A DNA stretch of 64,000 nt from Streptococcus sp. S5 (GTDB taxonomy: Bacteria > Bacillota > Bacilli > Lactobacillales > Streptococcaceae). Each line of letters starts with the position of its first letter. The first letter of the stretch is position 1. The stretch lies in NCBI RefSeq assembly GCF_034134805.1, contig NZ_CP139419.1, forward strand, positions 186,001 through 250,000. The letters run 5' to 3'. The translations under genes and the position numbers were made by a program. The notes below the pieces were generated by a model, which searched no databases, had not been told where the DNA came from, and saw only the letters and a list, made by a program, of their open reading frames with translations. Positions 56,169 to 64,000 of the stretch are shown piece by piece.

Positions 56169-56864
56169 ATGAACAATCAAGAAAATCAAGCAGTGGAAAT
56201 TGATGTTTTCGCTATGCTGAAGACCCTATGGAAACGCAAGTTTTCGATCGTTTTGGTCGCTCTTGTCTTTGCCATTGCAGCATTTGGCTACAGTGCCTTT
56301 TTAGCCAAGAAAGAATACCAAAGTACTAGCCGGATCTACGTGGTCAGTCGTCAAAACCAAGACAACAATGCCTTGACAAACTCTGATTTGCAGGCGGGTT
56401 CTTACTTGGTGAAAGACTACCGTGAAATCATTCTTTCTCAAAATGTCTTGAGCCAAGCCATCGAAGAATTGAAACTCGATATGACACCTGCTGAGTTGTC
56501 GAAAAAGATCAGTGTATCCGTTCCAACAGATACTCGTATCCTTTCGATTACGGCTAAGGACGGAAATCCAAAAGAGGCAGCTCGTATTGCCAATGGCCTT
56601 CGGAATGTAGCAGCTGAAAAGATCATTGCTGTGACCAAGGTGTCAGATGTTACGACCTTGGATGAAGCAGAAGTGCCTCAATCACCTTCTTCACCAAATA
56701 TCCGACGCAATGTCCTTCTTGGCTTCATTGCTGGAGCAGGCCTCATGGTGGTTCTCATGGTCGTAGTAGAAGTCTTGGACGATCGTGTCAAGAGACCAGA
56801 AGATATCGAAGAGTTGATGGGCTTAACCTTACTTGGTATTGTGCCAGATATGAAGAAACTGTAG
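56169..56864 (+). CDS. cpsC: Capsular polysaccharide co-polymerase CpsC
   Basis: CpsC (Wzd) is a Wzz-type membrane protein that controls chain length and activates the kinase CpsD. The 231-residue protein has two membrane segments (about 27-47 and 178-200) around an extracellular part, with the usual Wzz domain at the N-terminal side (EIDVFAMLKTLWKRKFSIVL) and a proline-containing region (AEVPQSPSSPN) before the second segment. cpsD follows after 12 bases. Confidence 0.95.
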   Translation: MNNQENQAVEIDVFAMLKTLWKRKFSIVLVALVFAIAAFGYSAFLAKKEYQSTSRIYVVSRQNQDNNALTNSDLQAGSYLVKDYREIILSQNVLSQAIEELKLDMTPAELSKKISVSVPTDTRILSITAKDGNPKEAARIANGLRNVAAEKIIAVTKVSDVTTLDEAEVPQSPSSPNIRRNVLLGFIAGAGLMVVLMVVVEVLDDRVKRPEDIEELMGLTLLGIVPDMKKL

Positions 56865-56876
56865 ACTGGGGATCGC

Positions 56877-57569
56877 ATGAATACGTTAGAAATTTCAAAA
56901 AATAAATTACAAGAAATTCGGAAGGCAGAAGAATACTTCAATGCCCTTGCGACGAATATCCAATTGAGTGGGGTGGACTTAAAAGTCATCGCTATCTCAT
57001 CTGTTCAAGAAAATGAAGGGAAATCAACCACTTCAACCAACTTGGCCGTTGCCTTTGCGCGTGCGGGTTACAAGACCCTCTTGGTCGACTGTGATATCCG
57101 GAACTCTGTCATGACAGGGATTTTCCGTAGTCGGGATAAGATCCAAGGCTTGACTGACTTCTTATCTGGTCGTAGCCAATTGGACCAAATCTTGTATGCG
57201 ACTGATTTTCCAAACTTGGATATCATCGAGTCTGGACAGGTCGCGCCAAACCCAACAGGTCTCTTGCAAAGCAAGAACTTCACTGTCATGATGGATGCCT
57301 TGCGTGAGCATTTTGACTACATCATTGTCGATACGCCTCCAATCGGGGTCGTGATCGATGCGGCCATTATCGCCCAACGCTGTGATGGAACTGTCTTGAT
57401 CACAGAATCTGGTGCCAATGGACGCAAGGCTGTCCAAAAGGCCAAGGACCAATTAGAACAAACAGGCACACCTTTCTTGGGAGTGGTGCTTAATAAATTT
57501 AACATTAAAGCTGCTGAGTATGGTTCATACGGTGGATATGGATCTTACGGAGAGTACGGGAAAAAGTAA
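56877..57569 (+). CDS. cpsD: Tyrosine-protein kinase CpsD
   Basis: CpsD (Wze) is an autophosphorylating BY-kinase that works with CpsC to govern polysaccharide length and amount. The 230-residue protein has the Walker A motif QENEGKSTTSTNLA near 43-56, Walker A' TLLVDCDIRNS near 70, Walker B YIIVDTPPIG near 149, and a C-terminal tyrosine cluster (YGSYGGYGSYGEYGKK) that is phosphorylated in the family and dephosphorylated by CpsB. Confidence 0.96.
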   Translation: MNTLEISKNKLQEIRKAEEYFNALATNIQLSGVDLKVIAISSVQENEGKSTTSTNLAVAFARAGYKTLLVDCDIRNSVMTGIFRSRDKIQGLTDFLSGRSQLDQILYATDFPNLDIIESGQVAPNPTGLLQSKNFTVMMDALREHFDYIIVDTPPIGVVIDAAIIAQRCDGTVLITESGANGRKAVQKAKDQLEQTGTPFLGVVLNKFNIKAAEYGSYGGYGSYGEYGKK

Positions 57570-57588
57570 AGAATAGGATTGAGGGAAA

Positions 57589-58965
57589 ATGGGAGAAGAA
57601 AGAATCGAACTGGAAAAACTAAATATTGTTCTCTTTCAAAGTTTAGCTGTCCTATTTTCGGCTTACATTGTGAGTCTTTTCAAGGATGCAGAATACACGT
57701 CACAGACGATCGCCATTCTCTATCTCTTACATTTTGTATCCTTTTACATTAGCAATATTGCCTATCGTTTTTATAGCAGGGGTTACCTGGATGAGCTCTT
57801 TCAGGTCTTGAAATACAATGTGTTTTTCGCTGTTGGGATCACCTTTACCTCTTTTATGCTCGATGGGGTCTTTTCCATCTCTCGTAGGGGGATGATCTAC
57901 TTCTTTCTTTTGAATACGTTTTCTGTCTATGTCATGGATCTCTTGCTCAAGAGATACCGGAAGTCTGTTTCACCACGGCGGAAAAGTTCGCGAAAGATTT
58001 TCCTGATTACAGCGACTAGTCGGATGGAAAAAGTATTTGATATTCTGCATTCGCCCAGCCTTTATCATGGAGAACTAATCGGTGTCACTGTCATGGACGA
58101 TACTGATTTTGCTCATTCAGGTGTACGGGTGGTGCAGCCAGAGCAAATGATGAATTTTGTGACCAAGGAAGTGGTGGATGAAGTGTTTATCAATCTGCCA
58201 AGTGAGGACTACAATATTAGTGACTTCGTCTCGGAGTTTGAGAGTATGGGGATCGATGTAACTGTCAATCTCAATGCCTTTAACTTCGCTTCCTTAGGTA
58301 ATAAACGGGTTCGAGAAGTCGGAGGACTAAGTGTCGTTACTTTCTCAACCAACTTCTACAAGCCGAGTCATGTGTTTGCTAAGCGTCTCTTGGACATTGC
58401 AGGAGCCCTCTTTGGTCTCTTGATTTGTGGCCTAGTGAGTATCGTCTTAGTCCCTCTGATTCGTAAGGATGGCGGACCTGCCTTCTTTGTACAAAAACGG
58501 GTTGGAAAGAACGGACGGTATTTCAACTTCTATAAATTCCGCTCCATGCGTGTGGATGCCGAAGAGATTAAGAAAGATCTCATGGCACAAAATACCATGA
58601 CAGGTGGCATGTTCAAGATGGAAAATGATCCGCGGGTGACCCCAATCGGTCGCTTTATCCGGAAGACCAGTCTGGATGAATTGCCACAATTTTACAATGT
58701 TCTGATCGGTGATATGAGTCTGGTCGGGACTCGTCCTCCAACGGTTGACGAATACCAAGACTATACGCCAGCTCAAAAACGCCGCCTCAGCTTCAAACCT
58801 GGTATTACAGGACTTTGGCAAGTGAGCGGACGCAGTGAGATTACAGACTTTGATGAAGTAGTCAAACTGGATGTTGCGTACATGGATGGTTGGACGATCT
58901 GGAGAGACATTCAGATCTTGCTCAAGACCGTGAAGGTTGTACTTAGAAAAGAAGGAGCGAAGTAG
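57589..58965 (+). CDS. wchA: Undecaprenyl-phosphate sugar-1-phosphate transferase (CpsE/WchA type)
   Basis: This enzyme starts the repeat unit by putting glucose- (or galactose-) 1-phosphate on undecaprenyl phosphate. The 458-residue protein has four N-terminal membrane segments and a central CoA-binding-like domain. The bacterial sugar transferase core begins at KRLLDIAGALFGLLICG near 265, with FFVQKRVGKNGRYFNFYKFRSM and RKTSLDELPQFYNVLIGDMS. WchA (glucose) is most likely because WchF, which acts on a glucose acceptor, follows. Confidence 0.92.
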   Translation: MGEERIELEKLNIVLFQSLAVLFSAYIVSLFKDAEYTSQTIAILYLLHFVSFYISNIAYRFYSRGYLDELFQVLKYNVFFAVGITFTSFMLDGVFSISRRGMIYFFLLNTFSVYVMDLLLKRYRKSVSPRRKSSRKIFLITATSRMEKVFDILHSPSLYHGELIGVTVMDDTDFAHSGVRVVQPEQMMNFVTKEVVDEVFINLPSEDYNISDFVSEFESMGIDVTVNLNAFNFASLGNKRVREVGGLSVVTFSTNFYKPSHVFAKRLLDIAGALFGLLICGLVSIVLVPLIRKDGGPAFFVQKRVGKNGRYFNFYKFRSMRVDAEEIKKDLMAQNTMTGGMFKMENDPRVTPIGRFIRKTSLDELPQFYNVLIGDMSLVGTRPPTVDEYQDYTPAQKRRLSFKPGITGLWQVSGRSEITDFDEVVKLDVAYMDGWTIWRDIQILLKTVKVVLRKEGAK

Positions 58966-59002
58966 GAATGCCCTGCTTCGTCCTTTCCATGTTAGGAGAA
59001 AA

Positions 59003-60175
59003 ATGACACAATCAATTTATATCGTTGGTTCCAAAGGTATTCCGGCAAAATATGGTGGTTTTGAGACCTTTGTTGAGAAGTTAACCGAATTCCAACAAGA
59101 CAAAAATATCCAGTATTATGTAGCTTGTATGCGGGAGAATTCAGCCAAATCAGGAATTACTGCAGATACTTTCGAGCATAATGGAGCAATCTGTTACAAC
59201 ATTGATGTCCCCAATATCGGTCCTGCGCGTGCCATTGCTTATGATATTGCGGCACTTAATAAGGCGATTGAGATCGCAAAGGAAAACAAGGACCAGGCAC
59301 CGATCTTCTATGTCTTGGCTTGCCGGATTGGTCCCTTTATTTCAGGTATTAAAAAGAAAATCAAGGCTATCGGAGGAACTCTGATGGTTAATCCAGATGG
59401 TCATGAGTGGCTTCGTGCCAAGTGGAGCCTTCCAGTTCGCAAGTATTGGAAGTTTTCTGAGCAACTCATGGTGAAACATGCTGATCTGTTAATCTGTGAT
59501 AGCAAGAATATCGAAGCTTATATTCAGAAGGACTATGCTAAGTATCAGCCACAGACGATCTATATTGCTTATGGAACCGATACAAGCAAGTCTATCCTGA
59601 GTAAAGAAGACGAGAAAGTAGGGACTTGGTTTGCAGACAAGCAAGTCTCAGAAGGAAACTACTATCTTGTCGTGGGACGTTTTGTACCTGAAAACAACTA
59701 TGAGGCCATGATTCGTGGATTTATGCAGTCAAACTCCCAAAAAGATTTTGTTCTGATTACCAATGTGGAACAAAACAAGTTCTATGAACAGTTGCGTAAA
59801 GATACTGGATTTGATCAGGATCCTCGAGTGAAGTTTGTGGGGACTGTCTATGATCAAGAATTGCTCAAATACATCCGTGAGAATGCTTTTGCTTATTTCC
59901 ATGGTCATGAGGTAGGTGGAACCAATCCATCCCTTCTTGAGGCACTCGAGTCTACTAAACTCAACCTCTTGTTGGATGTTGGCTTTAACCGTGAAGTCGG
60001 TGAAGATGGGGCGCTCTATTGGAAGAAAGATCAATTGGCACAGGTCATTGATCAGGCTGAGCAATTGGATGTACAAGCAATCGAAGACCTCAATCAAAAA
60101 TCAAGTAAACGTATCTCTGAAGCCTTTACTTGGGAGAAGATTGTCACAGACTACGAGAAAGTATTTAAAGGATAG
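59003..60175 (+). CDS. wchF: Rhamnosyltransferase WchF (GT4, DUF1972)
   Basis: I start at ATG 59003 (MTQSIYIVGSKGIPAKYGGF), 5 bases after AGGAGAAA; the longer frame from 58937 overlaps wchA. The 390-residue protein has the DUF1972 N-terminal domain with GSKGIPAKYGGFETFVE and a GT4 C-terminal domain (HEVGGTNPSLLEALESTKL near 312). It resembles WchF/Cps2T, the beta-1,4-rhamnosyltransferase adding L-rhamnose to the first glucose in pneumococcal capsule and oral streptococcal receptor polysaccharides. Confidence 0.88.
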   Translation: MTQSIYIVGSKGIPAKYGGFETFVEKLTEFQQDKNIQYYVACMRENSAKSGITADTFEHNGAICYNIDVPNIGPARAIAYDIAALNKAIEIAKENKDQAPIFYVLACRIGPFISGIKKKIKAIGGTLMVNPDGHEWLRAKWSLPVRKYWKFSEQLMVKHADLLICDSKNIEAYIQKDYAKYQPQTIYIAYGTDTSKSILSKEDEKVGTWFADKQVSEGNYYLVVGRFVPENNYEAMIRGFMQSNSQKDFVLITNVEQNKFYEQLRKDTGFDQDPRVKFVGTVYDQELLKYIRENAFAYFHGHEVGGTNPSLLEALESTKLNLLLDVGFNREVGEDGALYWKKDQLAQVIDQAEQLDVQAIEDLNQKSSKRISEAFTWEKIVTDYEKVFKG

Positions 60176-60177
60176 AA

Positions 60178-61323
60178 ATGCAGAAAATTTTATATCTTCA
60201 CGCTGGTGCCGAAATGTATGGTGCTGACAAGGTGTTGTTGGAGCTTATTAAAGGATTGGATCAAGATGCTTTTGAAGCACATGTCATCTTACCCAATGAT
60301 GGTGTCTTAGTCAGTGCATTGGAAGAGGTTGGTGCTAAAGTTAAAGTCATTGATTACCCAATCTTGCGCCGTAAATATTTTAATCCTAAGGGAATTCTTG
60401 AGTATTTTGGCTCCTATAATCGTTATTCAAAGCAAATTGCTAACTATGCTAAAGAAAATGGGATTACCCTTGTTCACAACAACACCACAGCGGTTCTTGA
60501 AGGAATTTACCTCAAGCGGAAGTTAAAACTTCCTTTGATTTGGCATGTGCACGAAATTATCGTCAAACCAAAAGCCATTTCAGATTTCATCAACTTTTTG
60601 ATGGGGCGCTATGCGGATAAGATTGTGACAGTTTCAAATGCCGTTGCTAATCATGTCAAACAGTCTCGCTATGTCAAAGATGACCAGATTCAAGTTATTT
60701 ATAATGGTGTTGACAATGCCGTCTATCATGAAATCGATGCTAGCTCTGTCCGTGACCAATTTGGGATCGCACAGGATGCCTTGGTTATCGGTATGGTTGG
60801 TCGAGTGAATGCCTGGAAAGGGCAAGGGGACTTCCTAGAAGCTGTGACGCCAATCTTACAGGTCAATTCAAAAGCAGTAGCCTTTTTAGCAGGTAGTGCA
60901 TTTGAGGGAGAAGAGTGGCGTGTCGATGAGCTGGAAAAAGCTATTTCAGACTCACCAGCAGCTAGCCAAATCAAGCGAATTGACTATTATAGCAAGACGA
61001 CAGAACTCTATAATATGTTTGATATTTTTGTCTTACCAAGTACCAATCCAGATCCATTACCAACAGTCGTCCTAGAAGCCATGGCTTGTGGCAAACCTGT
61101 AGTGGGTTACCGCCATGGCGGTGTCTGTGAAATGGTGAAGGAAGGTGAAAATGGCCTTCTCGCCACTCCAAATCAACCTGTAGAATTGTCACAGGCTATT
61201 CAAGAATTGGCTAACAATACCGAGAAGAGAGCGCAATTTGGTGAGGCCTCTGTCCAACGTCAAAAAGAATTCTTCTCATTACAAAGTTATATTCGGAATT
61301 TTTCGGAGTTGTATAAGAAGTAA
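60178..61323 (+). CDS. GT4-family glycosyltransferase
   Basis: The 381-residue GT-B fold protein starts 2 bases after wchF. The N-terminal acceptor domain has LHAGAEMYGADKVLLELIKG. The C-terminal nucleotide-sugar domain shows VGRVNAWKGQGDFLEAVTPI near 203-222 and VLPSTNPDPLPTVVLEAMACG near 285-305, with the EX7E-type motif. It most likely adds the third sugar of the repeat unit. The sugar cannot be told from sequence alone; the place matches the wef genes of receptor polysaccharide loci. Confidence 0.85.
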   Translation: MQKILYLHAGAEMYGADKVLLELIKGLDQDAFEAHVILPNDGVLVSALEEVGAKVKVIDYPILRRKYFNPKGILEYFGSYNRYSKQIANYAKENGITLVHNNTTAVLEGIYLKRKLKLPLIWHVHEIIVKPKAISDFINFLMGRYADKIVTVSNAVANHVKQSRYVKDDQIQVIYNGVDNAVYHEIDASSVRDQFGIAQDALVIGMVGRVNAWKGQGDFLEAVTPILQVNSKAVAFLAGSAFEGEEWRVDELEKAISDSPAASQIKRIDYYSKTTELYNMFDIFVLPSTNPDPLPTVVLEAMACGKPVVGYRHGGVCEMVKEGENGLLATPNQPVELSQAIQELANNTEKRAQFGEASVQRQKEFFSLQSYIRNFSELYKK

Positions 61324-61341
61324 AAATAAAGAGGAAGTGAT

Positions 61342-62343
61342 ATGAATTTTCCGATAGATTTTGTTGTAACCTGGGTTGATGGAAGTGATCCTGATTGGAG
61401 AGCTAAAAAGAGCAAATATGACTCTACTTTTACAACATCTGAAAATAATATGAACTCCGATAAAGCGTACCGTGAATGGGGGACGTTTAAGTATTGGTTT
61501 AGAGGTGTTGAGAAGTTTGCACCATGGGTGAATAAGGTTTATTTAGTAACTGATAATCAGATACCAGATTGGTTAGATGTAGATCATAGTAAATTAGACG
61601 TTATTGATCATAAAGAAATTATCAACAATGACTATCTACCAGTGTTTTCATCTAATGCCATTGAATGTAACATTCATAAAATACCAAATTTATCTGAACA
61701 TTTTGTTTGTTTTAACGACGATATGTATTTAACGGCACCAGTTTCACCAAGTGATTTTTTCTCTGAGGAAGGGCTACCTAAGTATAATACTGCCTTATCT
61801 CCTATTATTCCTGAACGATTTGGTACAGGAAACTTTCAAATTAATAATATGGAGATAATAACAAGTTATTTCAGCAAAGTAGAAATCTTGAAAAATGGGA
61901 AGTTCTTTTCTCCAAAACAGGGCTTAAAGCAAGTAATAAAATCTTTACTTTATAAAAATAGTAAATTTATTTGTGGCTTTTGGGAAAGTCATCTTCCATA
62001 TCCTCTTTTAAAATCAACATTTGATCTTTTATGGGAGAAAGAGAAGGAAATCCTAGAAAAAACATCAGCTAGTCGTTTTAGGAATCCAGCAGATACAAAT
62101 ATTTGGCTTTTTAAATATTGGCAAATTGCTAGTGGACAATATGCTATTGGTGATTCAAAAATTGGTGGACTATTTTCTTTGGATGATGCAAATTCAGATT
62201 TCTGGAAGTTTTTAGTTTCGAAGAATTATAAAATTATGTGTATTAATGATGGCTTTAATATTCAGGATGAAGATAAAGTAATGAAAGAATTCATTGCTAC
62301 ATTTGATGAGTTTCTACCTGAAAAGAGTACTTTTGAATTATAA
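61342..62343 (+). CDS. Stealth-family hexose-1-phosphate transferase (WefC-like)
   Basis: The 333-residue protein has the Stealth conserved regions: CR1 [17 protein letters not shown] at the start, CR2 [14 protein letters not shown] near 118-131, CR3 near 210-215 ([14 protein letters not shown]) and CR4 FNIQDED near 312. These enzymes transfer a sugar-1-phosphate, making a phosphodiester link in the polysaccharide. In oral streptococci the equivalent WefC/WefF enzymes make the GalNAc- or galactose-1-phosphate bond of receptor polysaccharide. Codon use and base composition become clearly more AT-rich from here on. Confidence 0.9.
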   Translation: MNFPIDFVVTWVDGSDPDWRAKKSKYDSTFTTSENNMNSDKAYREWGTFKYWFRGVEKFAPWVNKVYLVTDNQIPDWLDVDHSKLDVIDHKEIINNDYLPVFSSNAIECNIHKIPNLSEHFVCFNDDMYLTAPVSPSDFFSEEGLPKYNTALSPIIPERFGTGNFQINNMEIITSYFSKVEILKNGKFFSPKQGLKQVIKSLLYKNSKFICGFWESHLPYPLLKSTFDLLWEKEKEILEKTSASRFRNPADTNIWLFKYWQIASGQYAIGDSKIGGLFSLDDANSDFWKFLVSKNYKIMCINDGFNIQDEDKVMKEFIATFDEFLPEKSTFEL

Positions 62344-62364
62344 AACACAGGTATTTAGGAGATT

Positions 62365-63003
62365 ATGGAAAGAAAATCACTAAAAGATAGAATAAAACCT
62401 ATCGTTTATCCAATTATTAATTTTATTCCTAGACGAAGACTTAAGAATAAAAATTTCACTATCATTTGTGATAATTGTTGGGCTGGGAAAGTTTATCAGG
62501 AGTTGGGCTTGCCTTATCAAACACCATTTGTAGGGATGTTTGTCTTTTCGCCTGATTATATCAAGATGCTCAAGAATTTAAAACACTATTTGAGTGGAAA
62601 CATCCCCTTGAAATTTGTTAAGGAATCGAAATATATCAAAGACTTTGATAATTCCTATCCACTTGCACTTCTTGATGATATTGAACTTCATTTTTTGCAT
62701 TATGCAGATGAAGAAGAAGCTACTCAAAAATGGAATCGCCGTTTGAAGAGAATGCATTGGGATAATTTGTATTTCAAGTTCAATGATAATGATGCCTGCA
62801 CTTATGAGTTGATGAAAGAGTTTGAAGAGCTTCCATACAAGAGTAAGGTGATTTTCTCTTCAAAGAATTATAGTGACCTACCTTCATTGGTCCACTTTAA
62901 ATCAGCTGAAAAGCAAGGACATGTTGGAATCGATTTAAAAACTTACCACCGCTATTTCAATGCTGTAACTTGGTTGAATAAGGGTGGAGAAGACTTAACA
63001 TAA
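62365..63003 (+). CDS. DUF1919 protein of the polysaccharide locus
   Basis: The 212-residue protein carries the DUF1919 signature: FTIICDNCWAGKVYQELGLP near 33-52, then PFVGMFVFSPDYIKMLKNL. A central DDIELHFLHYADEEEA and KMHW-like RLKRMHWDNLYFKFND follow. DUF1919 proteins are found in capsule and exopolysaccharide loci and are presumed transferases or modifying enzymes; no activity is established. Neighbours (Stealth upstream, GT2 downstream) fit a role in building or decorating the repeat unit. Confidence 0.82.
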   Translation: MERKSLKDRIKPIVYPIINFIPRRRLKNKNFTIICDNCWAGKVYQELGLPYQTPFVGMFVFSPDYIKMLKNLKHYLSGNIPLKFVKESKYIKDFDNSYPLALLDDIELHFLHYADEEEATQKWNRRLKRMHWDNLYFKFNDNDACTYELMKEFEELPYKSKVIFSSKNYSDLPSLVHFKSAEKQGHVGIDLKTYHRYFNAVTWLNKGGEDLT

Positions 63004-63022
63004 TTAATTGGGTAAATAATTT

Positions 63023-64000
63023 ATGAAACCACTTTTAACTGTCGTCATTCCAGTTTATAATGTCGAAAAATATTTAAAACGTTGTATTGATAGTATCCTT
63101 GTTCAAGAGTGGAAGAACTATGATATCTTACTTGTAGATGATGGAAGTACCGATAATTCTCCTAAAATTTGTGATGACTATGCTAAAACGTATGACTTTA
63201 TCTCAGTTATTCATAAGGAGAATGGTGGGCTCTCTGTGGCTCGTAACACAGGTATTTCTAATGCTGAGGGAGATTATCTTTATTTCCCAGATTCAGATGA
63301 TTGGATTGAACCGAATACCTTTAGTGATTTAGCTGAAGTTATTGAATCAGATCAGTATGATATTATTTCCTTCAATCGTGAATTTGTAAGGAGTGAAGAT
63401 GATATTATAAAATCCGATTCCAAACAGTCTAAACGATTAACTGGAAAAGAAGCTCTTCTAGAAATGTTTTCTTATGGCTTTATAACTGGTTTTGCCAATG
63501 ATAAGATATATAAAAAATCATTATTCACGAGGGATAATATTCAGTTTCCAATTGGTAAGTATTATGAAGATCTTGGGACTAACTATAAGCTATTTCTTTT
63601 AGCTGAAAAGGTCTATGCGACAAATCAAAAATACTATCACTATCTAATTGATAATCCTGATGCAATTACCAAATCTTGGAATGAGCAAAAATTAGAAAAT
63701 ATGATTAGCTTTTTTAAAGAGATATATTATTCGGATGATGTTCGTTCGAAACTTGATTCTAGTGAATTAGCAATTGCTAAGATGTTTTTTGTCGATGGTA
63801 TGACGCATAGTTTAGCTAGTCTATATAAATCAAATTTGTATAAGTCGTATCCTGAATTAACGAAAGACGTAAAGAACGAGTTAAAGAAAAATAAACTCAC
63901 GTTTACGGAGTTGTCTAAGTTGAATCATCGAACAAAATATATTTTGTATAAGTTGGGTTTATTGCAAGGTGCATTCAGAGTACAACATTTATTGAAAAAG
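63023..64000 (+). CDS. GT2-family glycosyltransferase (partial, cut by window end)
   Basis: An ATG at 63023 opens a frame with no stop in 326 codons up to the window edge. It starts LLTVVIPVYNVEKYLKRCID with the GT2 nucleotide-binding motif DILLVDDGSTDNSP near 34-47, GGLSVARNTG near 71 and the DxD-type FPDSDDW near 92. It lies 19 bases after the DUF1919 gene. The C-terminus seen so far is helical and basic. It should add another sugar to the repeat unit; donor and acceptor are unknown. Confidence 0.88.
   Translation, partial: MKPLLTVVIPVYNVEKYLKRCIDSILVQEWKNYDILLVDDGSTDNSPKICDDYAKTYDFISVIHKENGGLSVARNTGISNAEGDYLYFPDSDDWIEPNTFSDLAEVIESDQYDIISFNREFVRSEDDIIKSDSKQSKRLTGKEALLEMFSYGFITGFANDKIYKKSLFTRDNIQFPIGKYYEDLGTNYKLFLLAEKVYATNQKYYHYLIDNPDAITKSWNEQKLENMISFFKEIYYSDDVRSKLDSSELAIAKMFFVDGMTHSLASLYKSNLYKSYPELTKDVKNELKKNKLTFTELSKLNHRTKYILYKLGLLQGAFRVQHLLKK

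Overview
The window looks like chromosomal DNA of an oral Streptococcus, probably of the mitis/sanguinis/parasanguinis group. This rests on gene content and order: a dltXABCD operon, a pneumococcal-type maltodextrin regulon (malX-C-D-A-R with pulA, divergent from malQ-glgP), mutS/hexA and mutL, a cinA-recA operon behind a ComX (com/cin) box, ireB-ruvX-DUF1292, the cls/nrdD/nrdG block, and a cpsABCDE-led polysaccharide locus. No dinF-lytA follows recA, which argues against S. pneumoniae. I cannot name the species. I saw no rRNA, tRNA, CRISPR array, intact IS or prophage.

Layout. 1-3.1 kb: start of a divergent exported protein, a VTC-domain/DUF4956 pair (possible polyphosphate synthesis) and an S41-family protein. 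3.2-7.7 kb: dltX-dltA-dltB-dltC-dltD (teichoic acid D-alanylation). 7.7-11 kb: a cluster of DnaA-box sequences, a small membrane protein, aspS and a YitT-family protein. 11-23 kb: the maltodextrin/glycogen locus around a divergent control region with three MalR-type operators. 23.5-26.4 kb: an LPxTG adhesin related to antigen I/II and GbpC. 26.4-30.7 kb: small membrane proteins, nrdI, argS and argR. 30.8-38 kb: mutS, a LytTR-DUF3021 regulatory pair, mutL, ruvA and tag. 38-46.3 kb: an S66 peptidase, cinA-recA, spx, a lipoprotein, ireB-ruvX-DUF1292, folC and a second lipoprotein. 46.5-53.7 kb: cls, a GT-C-like membrane protein, and nrdD, a 46-aa ORF, an acetyltransferase and nrdG. 53.9-64 kb: a capsule/receptor-polysaccharide locus (cpsABCD, wchA, wchF, a GT4, a Stealth phosphotransferase, a DUF1919 protein and a GT2 cut by the window end). 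Its distal genes are visibly more AT-rich.

How the genes work together. Cell-envelope functions dominate: dlt, cls, the LPxTG adhesin and the cps locus. The mal genes form one import-and-degradation route: MalX/C/D import, PulA debranches, MalQ and GlgP break down, and MalR represses through operators in the shared control region. DNA repair and competence genes (mutS, mutL, ruvA, tag, cinA, recA) are spread through the middle.

The least explained parts are non-coding: (i) a strongly structured element of about 180 bp present in three near-identical copies (11.05, 27.85 and 46.30 kb); (ii) an array of seven hairpins in two alternating classes between the DUF1292 gene and folC, whose stems differ but stay paired; (iii) three perfect DnaA boxes plus one near-match within 140 bp, with no dnaA nearby; (iv) a LytTR-type direct repeat with 21-bp spacing next to a good promoter for the LytTR-DUF3021 operon; (v) a 155-bp inverted-repeat element after mutS.
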